Shown here piece by piece: positions 55,003 to 64,000 of a stretch of DNA of 64,000 bases. The first letter of the stretch is position 1, and the number at the start of each line of letters is the position of its first letter. The DNA lies in NCBI GenBank assembly GCA_963580285.1, contig OY757017.1:20335395-20399394 (forward strand), given 5' to 3'. The notes under the pieces are model-generated. The model worked only from the letters and a program-made list of their open reading frames with translations. It was not told where the DNA came from and did no database searches. Source of the stretch: Lucinisca nassula. Its lineage: Eukaryota; Mollusca; Bivalvia; Lucinida; Lucinidae. A program made the position numbers and the translations under genes.

Positions 55003-55992
55003 GGTTCAGTTGTTCAAGGCATTGTTAGCTTAACGAGCTCGTTGGTGGTGGAATTGTTAACTGCTCTAGCAAGTCCAGTTCCGAACATGATAATGGTGGA
55101 AATGTTAACTGCTCTAGCAAGTCCAGTTCCGAACTCGTTAGTGGTGGAAATGTTAACTGCTCTAGCAAGTCCAGTTCCGAACATGATAATGGTGGAAATG
55201 TTAACTGCTCTAGCAAGTCCAGTTCCGAACTCGTTAGTGGTGGAAATGTTAACTGCTCTAGCAAGTCCAGTTCCGAACTCGTTAGTGGTGGAAATGTTAA
55301 CTGCTCTAGCAAGTCCAGTTCCGAACTCATTAGTGGTGGAATTGTTAACTGCTCTAGCAAGTCCAGTTCCGAACTCGTTAATGGTGGAATTGTTAACTGC
55401 TCTAGCAAGTCCAGTTCCGAATTAAGTATCATTTTTGCGGAAAAAATATCAACATATTTGCCAAATTAAATGATCAGAGTTGTAGCAATATGTTGATTGC
55501 TTGATTGATTGATTGATTGATGTTTATTCAGTAAAATCAACACAACATGCACACATAAAATAAACAAGCATGAACGAGATAGTTAGTTTTGAACAGCTGG
55601 CCCCAGATCAAGAACATAAGCCATTTGATGAATCTCAAATCAGTGAAGCAGAGCAGAAACTTGCTCAGAGCTAAGCCAGAGCTAAAGAATCACTAACCGG
55701 CCACCGCCCATCAGGCCTGGAAGAAATATATGGGCTGCATGATGCTTCCACGCAGAGCTGAAACCCCGGCTGCACACGAGTAAACCGCTTAGAGGATCTA
55801 AGCCTGCCCAGGCAAAGCGGTGCAAGTTGGATCGTCCATGCTTATAAACCCAATTAGTTTCATTGGGCGACAGGGCTTGAGATGTCATTTCATCTCACGT
55901 TGGGTAAAAGTCCCACAAAATTGGAAGCAGCGTCTCCAAAATGACCTATACAGTGTTGACGGGGACGTTAAACCTCAAATCAAACAAACAAA
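55003..55992 (+). repeat. Tandem duplication, first copy
   Basis: It contains a family E element (55011-55602) whose left half is expanded into a 48-bp array, then the flank AGATCAAGAACATAAGCCAT, then SINE-1 (55700-55992). The same order is repeated from 55986 on. Confidence 0.75.
55042..55425. repeat. 48-bp tandem array, 8 units
   Basis: 384 bp is exactly eight units of 48 bp built on GTTAACTGCTCTAGCAAGTC and CAGTTCCGAACTCGTTAGTG. The units are nearly identical. The second copy of the duplication has only one such unit, so the array arose after the duplication or contracted in the other copy. Because 48 is divisible by three, open frames exist on both strands. I do not regard them as genes. 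Confidence 0.9.
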
Positions 55993-56697
55993 CTGTCTGG
56001 ATTCGGTTGTTCAAAGCATTGTTAGCTTAATGAGCTCGTTAGTGGTAGAACTGTTAACTGCTCTAGCAAGTCCAGTTCCGAATTAAGTATTATTTTTGCT
56101 GAAAAAATAAGAGCAGCTTTTGCAAATGCAAAAGCTGCTCTCATATTTCAGCAAAAATATCAACATATTTGCCAAATTAAATGATCAGAGTTGTAGCAAT
56201 ATGTTGATTGATTGATTGATTGATTGATGTTTATTCAGTAAAATCAACACAACATGCACACATAAAATAAACAAGCATGAACGAGATAGTTTGTTTTGAA
56301 CAGCTGGCCCCAGATCAAGAACATAAGCCATATGATGAATTGCAAATCAGTGAAGCCAAGCAGAAACTTGCTCAGAGCTAACCAGAGCTAAAGCATCACG
56401 AACCGGCCCCCACCCATTGGGGCTTGAAGAAATATATGGGCAGCATGATTCTTCCACGCAGAGCTGAATTCGACCTGCACACGAGTACTGGTAAACCGCT
56501 TAGAGGATCTAAACCTGCCCAGGCAAAGCCGTGCGAGTCGGACGGCCCATGCTTATAAACCCTATTGGTTTCATCGGGCGACAGGGCTTAAGATGTCATT
56601 TCATCTCAATATCGGGTAAAAGTCCCACAGAATTGGAAGTAATGTCTCCAAAATGGCCTATACAGTGTTGACGGGGACGTTAAACCTCAAATCAAAG
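55986..56697 (+). repeat. Tandem duplication, second copy
   Basis: Family E element (about 55990-56312) with one 48-bp unit and an intact GAGCAGCTTTTGC / GCAAAAGCTGCTC hairpin, a TTGATTGATTGATTGAT tract, the shared flank, then SINE-1 (56405-56697). Confidence 0.75.
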
Positions 56698-56917
56698 GCT
56701 AGGTATTGCAAAATTGAACTGCAAAGCATAACAAGTCTCACTAGAGCCACATGTTGAGACTTCGAGGTTGCTTTGAAAGCTACCTCAAGGTCATGTAAAA
56801 AGTCATGTGTCTAGCTCTTTTAGTTGGCTGCACAGAGACCTTGGAAGAACATCAATCGTAGGGGTCTTTTTCTGAAGTGTCAGTTCATTTGCAGAAACTG
56901 CATTGTCCATAGACCTT

Positions 56918-57103
56918 TTAACCCTTGTCTTGCTGAATAGATTAATTTTTCCACACCCATATCAGACTGATACCCAATCAAATTTCTTCATGTAATGTGT
57001 GTTCAAATTCGTGAATGCAACGACAGTGTAGCTCCTTATCAGACTGAAGAAGCCATCTGATCTGGATCTACACTGTTGTCAAATGTAGGGTTTATTGTGT
57101 TAA
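56918..57103. mobile_element. MITE family D copy
   Basis: It has TTAACCCTTGTCTTGCTG at the left and a short hairpin with GAAGCCATCTGATCTGG. The right end is eroded to TTGTGTTAA. A GATCAGA-type hairpin remnant with AACCCCTAAAGGGGTACC lies just downstream (57118-57200). Confidence 0.65.
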
Positions 57104-57512
57104 GCCATTGTATGCGGGAAACCCCTAAAGGGGTACCTTTGCAAACAGAGCAGGCCAGATCAGATGTCGCAGAACGCGACAATTGATCAGGGCCTGCACT
57201 ATGTGCTAACAGAAATTTCCATCAAAAATGGAATAAAAATAAAAAATAGGCTGTCCACCCCTTATATGATAAATGGACTTGTCCAGCATATAGCAATGGA
57301 AGAGTTCACTAGCATACAACATTTTAAGCAGGATAAGGATTAACTGTTTGTGGTCTTGCATGTGTTGATCTGATTCTGTGCTGGGCACACATGCCAGTTT
57401 GTACCTTTATCTATGCACAGGTTCAATGGTGGTGCTTTCTTTGAAGTTGCCACATGTCTGGGATAGTCAAACTGTTTTGCTATTCGTTTTCTGTTCAGTT
57501 CTTGTGTCATTT

Positions 57513-58350
57513 GTTCAAAACAATGTTGTTAGTTAGCTTGTTGATTCAATATGCTAATACTTTTGCCAAAAATCGGGTAGCTTTCACGTATTTTTTTTTT
57601 TCAGCAAAAATATCTGTGTATCAGACACTAACAAGATCATTTAACCCTTATCTTGCTGTTCACGACAACCCCTATCTTTGCAAACAGTGTAGATCCAGAT
57701 CAGATGGCTTCTGAAGAAGCCATCTGATCAAGATCTACACTGTTTGCCATTCAGTTTATGAATTTGTAGCAATAAATTACATAAAGTAATTTGATTGGTT
57801 GATAGACAGAAATGGGTGTGGTTTAAATGAATATTCAACATTTTGGCCACTTAACAGAGCCTAGTCGTTCAGTTAACATATTGTTAAAACTTGTTTGTTT
57901 GATTTGGGGTTTGATGTCCCTGTCAACACTGTAAAGGTCATTTTGGAGACATTGCTTCCAATTTTGTGTGACTCTTACCTGACATTGAGATGCAATGACA
58001 TCTTAAGCCCTGCAGTTAAATGAAACCATAAGGGCTTATATGCATGGATGATCGCACCACTTTGCCTGGTCAGGCTTAGACCTTCTAAGGGGTTTACCAG
58101 TACTCATGAGCATGGTCGGTTTCAGCTCTGCGTGTAACCACTGTACAGCCCAGTCTATTTCTCCAAGCCCTGATGGGTGGGGGTGTTAATCATTAAATGT
58201 AAATATACCAAGATTTTCGCAGAAAAAATGTGAGCAGCTTTTGCAGATGCTTTTGCAAATGCAAAAGCTGCTCACATTTTCTCAGCAAAAATACCGGAGT
58301 ATTTTAGTTATTGTACTTATTAGAAAGTTAAAGAGCTCATTATTAAGATA
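57513..58350. mobile_element. MITE family E copy broken by MITE D and SINE-1
   Basis: Family E pieces occur at 57513-57640, 57842-57891 and 58186-58350; the last has a GAGCAGCTTTTGC / GCAAAAGCTGCTC hairpin. They are separated by a family D copy (57641-57841, reverse hairpin) and a minus-strand SINE-1 (57892-58184). Confidence 0.5.
57892..58184 (-). mobile_element. SINE-1, minus strand, diverged
   Basis: It opens TTGTTTGTTTGATTTGGGG and closes AAGCCCTGATGGGTGGGGG. Several substitutions. Confidence 0.75.
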
Positions 58351-58364
58351 ATGCTGTTTTGAGG

Positions 58365-58626
58365 ATCAGGAGGACACAGGTTTGATACCTGCCGGGGTCG
58401 GTAACATTCTTTCGTGGAGATTGCTAATGAAATCTTTTCTACAGTCATTCTCTCCCTTCCGCTGATTCAAGATGGGCAGTTGTCAGTCTCTGGCGAATGA
58501 ATGTGCACTGTACCGCTTAACCGCTTACATATAAGCCTGCCCTAGAAAAGTGTGGATAGGTAAACTGACTGGCTCAAGAATGACCTAAATAGTGTTGACT
58601 GGGCCATTAAACTTTAATACAAACAA
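58365..58626 (+). mobile_element. SINE-2, head truncated
   Basis: It starts at the end of the A-to-B interval (GATCAGGAGGACACAGG), then B-box-like GTTTGATACC, the body and a TTAAACTTTAATACAAACAA tail. Confidence 0.7.
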
Positions 58627-58627
58627 A

Positions 58628-59584
58628 ATCTACAGAGGACCGTCGTTATTAACGACAGTGTTTGTTCCTTAACAGTTTGCAGTTATAAAGAAACTGCCGT
58701 CATAAAGAATCACGATAATGAGTAAAATGGCTAATTAACACATCTTGCTGAATATTCAGTTAAGCCACACCCATTTCTGACATTGAACCAATCAGATTAC
58801 TTGATGTAATTTATTCCTACAAATTCATAAACTGAATGTCAAACAGTGTAGATCCTGATCAGATGGCTGAAGAAGCCATCTGATCTGGATCTACACTGTT
58901 TGCAAAGATAGGGGTTGTCATGAACAGCAAGATAAGACTTCTTCAGAAGCCATCTGATCTGGATCTACACTGTTTCCAAAGAAAGGGGTTGTCGTGAACA
59001 GCAAGATTAGGGTTAAGAGACTTCTCCCCTTAATGACCCCAAGAAACAAATGTTGTAGACATACAAGGCGAGGCGATTCTAACAAATATCTGTTACATTT
59101 TGTTTCTTGGAGTATTAGTGGACATTAATCTTTCATGAGTACGAGTACGGCCCCCGCCCATAGGGGCTTGAAGAAATATATGGGCTGCATGCTGCTTCCA
59201 TGCAGAGCTGAATCCGGCCCGCACACTAGTACTGGTAAACCGCTTAGGGGAACTAAGCCTTCCAGGAACCGCGGTGTGAGGTGGACCGTCCATGCTAATA
59301 AACCCTATTGGTTTCATTGGGCGACAGGACTTGACATGTCATTTCATCTCAATGTCGGGTAAAAGTCCCACAAAATTGGAAGCAACGTCTCCAAAATGAC
59401 CTTTACAGTGTTGATGGGGACAGTAAACCTTAAATCAAACAAAAAATCATGAGTACGAGTAAGCTTTTTCAATCCAAGGGATGCCATCGCTGATCAGAAC
59501 TGAGACTAAGCCTTGAGCAAAGTATTCATTCAAATGGAATAGTCATTATAACGAGTTTTGTCAGTTTAAAGAGGGTTTACTGTA
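58628..59584. mobile_element. Possible pogo-like element with nested D and SINE-1
   Basis: The right end GTTTAAAGAGGGTTTACTG then TA resembles a pogo terminus. The left end TACAGAGGACCGTCGTTA is a weak match. Inside lie a family D copy with a duplicated right half (58735-59015) and a SINE-1 (59151-59445) flanked by ATGAGTACGAGTA repeats. Confidence 0.4.
59151..59445 (+). mobile_element. SINE-1 copy with target duplication
   Basis: Full-length copy. ATGAGTACGAGTA directly precedes the head and follows the CAAACAAAAAATC tail. Confidence 0.88.
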
Positions 59585-59595
59585 TTTTTTTATAG

Positions 59596-59728
59596 GAACA
59601 CTGTAGTATGGAGATGAACAATGGTCAGAGTGATGTGTGGGACTGTCTTAAGAGGGTGAAGAAAAACCGCGGCCTTGATTCAAAATGTGATGCATATGTC
59701 ACAAAGAGACAACTGGAGGAGAGTAAAG
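59596..59728 (+). CDS. GLG1: GLG1 exon h (44 codons + 1 nt)
   Basis: The acceptor TTTTTTATAG has its pyrimidine tract starting right after a transposon-like end; the donor is GTATAT. The peptide begins EHCSMEMNNGQSDVWDCLKR and ends CDAYVTKRQLEESK, with cysteines at residues 3, 17 and 31. The vertebrate equivalent has LQCLKQNKN, DPKC and ITKRQITQ. It ends in phase 1. The next expected segment (vertebrate DYRLNPMLRKAC) was not found in the remaining 4.2 kb. Confidence 0.9.
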
Positions 59729-59837
59729 GTATATCATTTGTCATAGTTACAGATTCATTGAAATGCCGTATTAACCTTGTGTATTAACCTTTACCACTCT
59801 TAGGTGAATTCAGCAGAATACAAATTGTTGATATTTT

Positions 59838-59960
59838 TCCCAGAAAACTGGGCTTGACATCCATAGGAGACAATTTGCATGAGATGTGTTTTCTGGACTC
59901 GACATCTCATGCAAATTGTCTCTATAGGAATCCTGTTTTCTTGGGAAAATTAGAAAAATA
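59838..59960. repeat. Foldback hairpin
   Basis: The arms GAGACAATTTGCATGAGATG and GACATCTCATGCAAATTGTC sit inside outer AAAACTGG / CCTGTTTTC sequence. A GTCGTCTGCTGCATAAAA block follows, as in family G. Confidence 0.65.
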
Positions 59961-60404
59961 TTTCAAAATGTCGTCTGCTGCATAAAAAAAAAACAACAAC
60001 AAATAAACAGCATGCAGAGCGTTAAGGCCTGAGTAGACAGTGTAAACTCAGATAAGATTCCAAAGAAGGCAGCATCTCATCAAGGATCATAATTGCTATG
60101 TGGGAATATTGACCAAATTTCATGATTTTCCTTTCAGAAATATGAGGAAAAAAGGATAGGCTGATACTTATGCTAACATACCTGACTGTTTCTTAAGAAC
60201 AATTCACAGTGATTTCAAACGCTCGGCTAGACGTCTCATCTGGGTCTGCACTGTTTGCCACTCATACTGCTATTTTAGGCACAACTTTGGGTAATAAATT
60301 GTACTTATCAAATAACTGATTGCAAGCAACGATAATCATTTTTTGTGGAATTTATTGATTAAATAATCGATTATCCGATTAATCGTGCCAGTCTTACCCC
60401 TAGT
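59961..60404. other. Intron, no clear feature
   Basis: A fragment CTGGGTCTGCACTGTTTGCC (about 60239-60258) suggests a degraded GATCAGA-module element. No exon is seen. Confidence 0.35.
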
Positions 60405-61005
60405 TGCTTGAGGCTCTGGTGCATCACGTGAACGAGTCTGTCAAATGAATACCCCCCCTAAATCCCACTTTCGGCCCCCACTCATTGGGGCATAAAGAAA
60501 TAGATTGGGCTGCTTCCACGCAGAACTGAAACCCACCACACATGAGTACTGGTAAACCGCTTACAGGGTCTAAGCCTGCCGAGGAAAAGTGGTGCGAGTT
60601 GGACCCTCCATGGTTTCATTGGGCGGCAGGGCTTGAGATGTCATTTCATCTCAGTGTTGGGTAAAAAGTCCCACAAAAGTGGAAGCAATGTCTCCAAAAT
60701 AACGTATACAGTGTTGACTGGGACATTAAACCTCAAATCAAACAAACCCCACTTTATATAGAGAAAACTGGGGTTTATAGGCGTATACATTATTTTTCTT
60801 ATTTCTGCTCCAAGACATAGTTTTGGGTACTTGTTAGAACTGTCTCAATGAGGCGGTTCTAACAAGCACCCACAACCTATGTTTACAGTATAGATAGGAA
60901 AAATATCACAGATTTTCATCAGAAAAGTAGCCATTTTGGAGATGTGAAAAAATGCACTTAGTCGCATCGGTGCGTTATCATAATGGTGACTGCGCTTTTG
61001 CGCAG
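60405..61005. mobile_element. Hairpin-bearing element (GTGGGTACTC family) split by SINE-1
   Basis: GGTGCATCACGTGAACGAGT at the left, SINE-1 at 60473-60747 with CCCACTTT on both sides, then ACTTTATATAGAGAAAACTG, the hairpin (GTTAGAACTG / CGGTTCTAAC core) and TCAGAAAAGTAGCCATTTTG. The order matches 32795-33075. Confidence 0.65.
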
Positions 61006-61104
61006 GCTAGCCTGGCCCGTTACTGATCACCTATCTGCTAGATCACCTATCTGCTAGGTATTTGTTTCTCAGGAGCAGACTTAACCCATTGTATACTAGT
61101 GGAC

Positions 61105-61499
61105 TGTTTGTTTTATTTGAGGTTTCACATCCCCATCAACACTGTATAGATCAGACTTTCAGATGAGTCTTTAAAACGAGGTCCCATCTCCTTATGACCT
61201 TAGCTGTTGGTGAGACGTAAAACTCAAACACTCACTCAACACTGTAAAGGTCAGTTTGGAGATGTTGCTTCCAATTTTGTGGGACTTTTACCCAACATTG
61301 AGATGAAATGATATCTCAAGCCCTGTCGCTCAATGAAACCAATAGGGTTTATAAGCATGGATGGTGACTTGCACCGCATTGCCTGGGCAGGCTTAGATCC
61401 TCTTAGCAGCTTGCCAGTACTCATGTGCGGTCGGTTTTAGCTCTGCGTGGAAGTATCATGCAGCCCATCTATTTCTTCAAGCCCGGATGGGTGGGGGCC
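61105..61499 (-). mobile_element. SINE-1, minus strand, with internal insertion
   Basis: The reverse copy opens GTTTTATTTGAGGTTTCAC and closes CCCGGATGGGTGGGGGCC. About 80 bp at 61152-61232 (CATCTCCTTATGACCTTAGC) interrupts it. The same phrase occurs alone at about 54880-54905, which points to another small element. Confidence 0.7.
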
Positions 61500-61578
61500 A
61501 TCTGGTGGACTCTTCCATTGCTATATGTTGGACAAGTCCATTTGTCATAGTAGGGGTTGTAGGCTTATTTTTTCATTT

Positions 61579-62812
61579 TTAGCTCACTGGAAGCTATTCT
61601 ACTACCCCGGCGGTCAGCGTCGGCGTCCACAAATGTTAGTTTTTGCGTTAAAATTTTTTAGTTGCTCAAAACTTCTTTATGTGAACATGGATTAAGTTCA
61701 TATTTGGTATTATGATAGAAACTGGGCTAAAGTTTTATCTTCAGTATCAGCACCCATGACCTTAAGGTCAAGGTCACAGACTTAGAATTTTTATGTTAAA
61801 GTCTTTGTGTTAAAGTTTTTAGGAGCTCATTACTTCTTTATCTTTGGATGGATTTATTTAATACTCGGTATGGTTATAATAATAATAATAATAAAAATAA
61901 TAATCAACCTTATTTATAGAGGGTAACACATTTAGTACTAGTACTAATCTTCCATGTGGCCCTCTTTTCCTGGGTACGAACCAGTACTAAGCAATGTGGA
62001 TAAAGTTTCTTGCTCAAGGAAACAACATGTGGCGCTTGCGAGGATCAAACCAGCTACCTCTTGATCTCAAAGCCGATGCTTTACCACTGCACCACAGTGC
62101 TCCAGATACTTGTCTCAAATTTTTAGCAGCAGCATCAGCCCTCATGACCATAATCTTGGGGTCAAGGCCACTGACTTAGAATTTTTATGTGAAAGGTTTT
62201 GTGCTAAAGTTTTTAGGAGCTCATTACTTATTTTACTTTTGATAAATTTAGTTCATACTTGGGCTGGTGATAGGTACTAGTCAAAAGTATTTATCAGCAG
62301 CATCAGCATACATGACCTTGACCTTGGGTCAAGGTCACAGACTAAGGACTTTTATGTTTTGGCACTGAAGATTTAAGATCATTACTTTGTGCCTTCAGAC
62401 AAATTTTCTTGGAATGGTGATAGATACTGCTCTAAATTTCTCAAGTGAGTTCAACTTTCAAGGTCATGACCTCAAGGTCAAGGTCACTGTGGCTATCTTA
62501 AGAAAAACTTTGTCATCGCTGTAGCGCCTACATTTATTGACAGATTTTAATATAACTTCACACAAATGTTGCTTATTATAATATCTCCAGCAAGTTTGAC
62601 TTTTAAGGTCATGACCTCAAGGTCAAGGTCACTACGTCTATTTTTAGAAAAGCTTTGTCTCTGCTCTAGCACTACATTTATTGATAGATTTTAATATGAT
62701 ATAGCACTGGATTCTTTCTTTGTGACTTTGTTTCTGTTATGGGTCTGAAAATTTTCCTTTGCACAACCCAGTCGACAACTGAAGCGTGACTTCCTGGAGC
62801 TATCCTGTCCGT
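61579..62812 (+). mobile_element. Helentron-like element, 3' end unclear
   Basis: The 5' end is TTAGCTCACTGGAAGC. Diverged repeat blocks carry ACCTTAAGGTCAAGGTCAC, AGACTTAGAATTTTTATG and GAGCTCATTACTT. It is split by the minus-strand SINE-6. Confidence 0.5.
61880..62106 (-). mobile_element. SINE-6 (tRNA-derived), minus strand
   Basis: On the minus strand, GTGGTGCAGTGGTAAAGC is an A-box region and GCTGGTTTGATCCTCGC a B box. The body contains CTTGAGCAAGAAACTTT. The tail is an ATT-rich microsatellite (AATAATAATAATAA on the + strand). Confidence 0.7.
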
Positions 62813-62835
62813 TGACCGGTTTTATTATCCTATTT

Positions 62836-64000
62836 TTATGCCCCCGCATCGGAGGTGCCGGGGGCATTAAGTGTTTCGGTTTTCCATACGTGTGTACTTG
62901 CATATGTGCGTACGAATGTAGGTCCTTCCGTACGAATGTGTGTACGTACGTGATCCTGTTAAGACTCCGGTTAAGGTGTTTGTACCAGGTAGAACTTGAG
63001 CTCATATTTTCCAAACCATATGATGGATTTGTTTTATATTTAGTATGATGATACATATAGGTCCAAAGTTTTATTCAACAATACCCCCACCCATACCCAT
63101 GACCTCAAGGTCAAGGTCACAGATATAGAAATTTTTAATGTTTAAGACCCAGGTTAAGAAATTTGTACCAGGTAGAACTTGAGCTGGTATTTTCCAAACC
63201 GTGTAATGAATTTGGTTCATATTTGGTATGATGAAAGGTATAGGTCCAAAGGTTTATTCAGCAGTACCCATACCCATGACCTGAAGGTCAAGGTCATGGA
63301 CTTAGAAATTTTTAAGGACACAGGTTATGGTATATGTACGCAGGCTCTGGGACAGTATATGTACCAGGTAGAACTTGAACTTTTATCATTCATTTGGTTC
63401 ATATTTCGTTTGATGATAGATGATATATTCAGTAATACCCCCACTCATGCCTAGGACTTCAAGGTCACAGACTTGGACATTTTTAACGTATTTTTTTTAA
63501 GAGTTCATATTTTGACAACCATACGATGGACTGGGTTTATATTAGGTGTGATAATAGATAAGGTCCAACGTGCCATACAGCAATAACCCTCCTATGTATG
63601 TGATTTTAAGGTCAAGGTCACAGACATAGAAATTTTTAAATTTAAAGTATGTTAAGAGCTCATATTTTCCAAACCATATTATGGATTTGCTTCATATTTG
63701 GTATGATCATAGTTACAGGTGCAAAGTTTTATTCACCTATACCACCACCCCTAATGTCAAGGTCAAGGTCACAGACTTGGAAATTTTTTATGTTGAAGAT
63801 TTTTAGAGCTCATATTTTCCAAACCATGTAATGGATTTGCTTCATATTTGGAATACAGGTCGAAAACTTCATTCAGCAATTACCATGCCCTAGCAAAGGC
63901 TGAATCCGCAATACCCCCACCTGTGCCTTTGACCTCAAGGACACCATTCCAAGTGATTTATGCTGTCCAATGACAGCTGTTGTTGCAACATGACTTTTTC
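62836..64000 (+). mobile_element. Helentron-like element cut by the window end
   Basis: The 5' end is TTATGCCCCCGCATCGGAGG with GTGCCGGGGGCAT closing a hairpin. A CGTACGTGATCC-type tract is followed by about six repeats carrying AGCTCATATTTTCCAAACCA, GGTTCATATTTGGTATGATG and CAAGGTCAAGGTCACAGAC. The 3' end is beyond 64000. Confidence 0.65.

Larger units (their letters stand above)
8046..59728 (+). other. GLG1: GLG1 gene, internal part (8 exons)
   Basis: The gene span is defined by eight exons that, spliced, give about 270 residues without a stop. The order matches vertebrate GLG1 from the ELECLQ region through the KRQITQ region. GLG1 is a type I membrane sialoglycoprotein of the medial Golgi with about 16 cysteine-rich repeats; it binds FGFs and affects TGF-beta and selectin-ligand biology in vertebrates (family knowledge). 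The signal peptide, first repeats, last repeats and transmembrane tail are outside the window. Introns range from about 2.1 to 15.3 kb and are filled with mobile elements. Intron phases are 0, 0, 2, 0, 0, 0, 0, and the last exon ends in phase 1. Confidence 0.9.

Noticed and set aside
55025..55432. Open frames of about 130 codons on both strands with 16-residue repeats
   Set aside because: They are a by-product of a 48-bp tandem array. The period is divisible by three and no unit contains a stop in those frames. No start context or domain.

Overview
This is eukaryotic, AT-rich intronic DNA, most likely from a bivalve mollusc. The reasons are tRNA-derived SINEs with CAAACAAACAAA-type tails, non-autonomous elements carrying arrays of 125-170 bp monomers (a hallmark of bivalve genomes), and a split gene that codes for an animal-specific Golgi protein. 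No species can be named from the sequence alone.

The only host gene I can support is an orthologue of GLG1 (Golgi apparatus protein 1, also MG-160, ESL-1 or CFR-1) on the + strand. Eight small coding exons (8046-8195, 20751-20843, 25686-25774, 41120-41234, 43362-43454, 52408-52479, 54787-54852, 59596-59728) join without a frame break into about 270 residues of consecutive cysteine-rich GLG1 repeats. All have AG/GT borders and compatible phases. They match the middle of the vertebrate protein in order, so the 5' and 3' parts of the gene lie outside the window.

Almost everything else is transposon-derived. (1) TTAA-flanked, piggyBac-like MITEs fall into families called here D, G, J and K. (2) TA-flanked pogo/Tigger-like MITEs. 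(3) A MITE family E that begins GGGCCAGTTGTTCAAAGC and makes a 3-bp target duplication. (4) At least six SINE-type families; SINE-1 has about 20 copies. (5) A superfamily of Helentron-like non-autonomous elements with 5' TTAGCTC (or T/AATGCCCCC) ends, a simple-repeat tract, a tandem array of 125-170 bp monomers, and a 3' hairpin followed by CTCTTG or CTAG next to T. (6) A 4.9-kb element with inverted arms of about 0.9 kb. (7) One DD34D mariner.

Layout: 1-8045 mixed MITEs and a 39-bp minisatellite; 8046-20750 first intron, with element H3 inside MITE J1 and the long-armed element; 20751-25774 exons 2-3 with SINEs and MITE E; 25775-41119 a 15-kb intron dominated by satellite-bearing elements; 41120-43454 exons 4-5; 43455-52407 an intron holding a four-level nest of transposons; 52408-59728 exons 6-8 with a local tandem duplication; 59729-64000 downstream intron with two more satellite-bearing elements, the last cut by the window end.

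The most informative structure is the nest at 44159-51746. Element B was hit by element A, A by a mariner, and the mariner transposase gene by element C. The mariner reading frame acts as an internal ruler that fixes the exact insertion behaviour of C.
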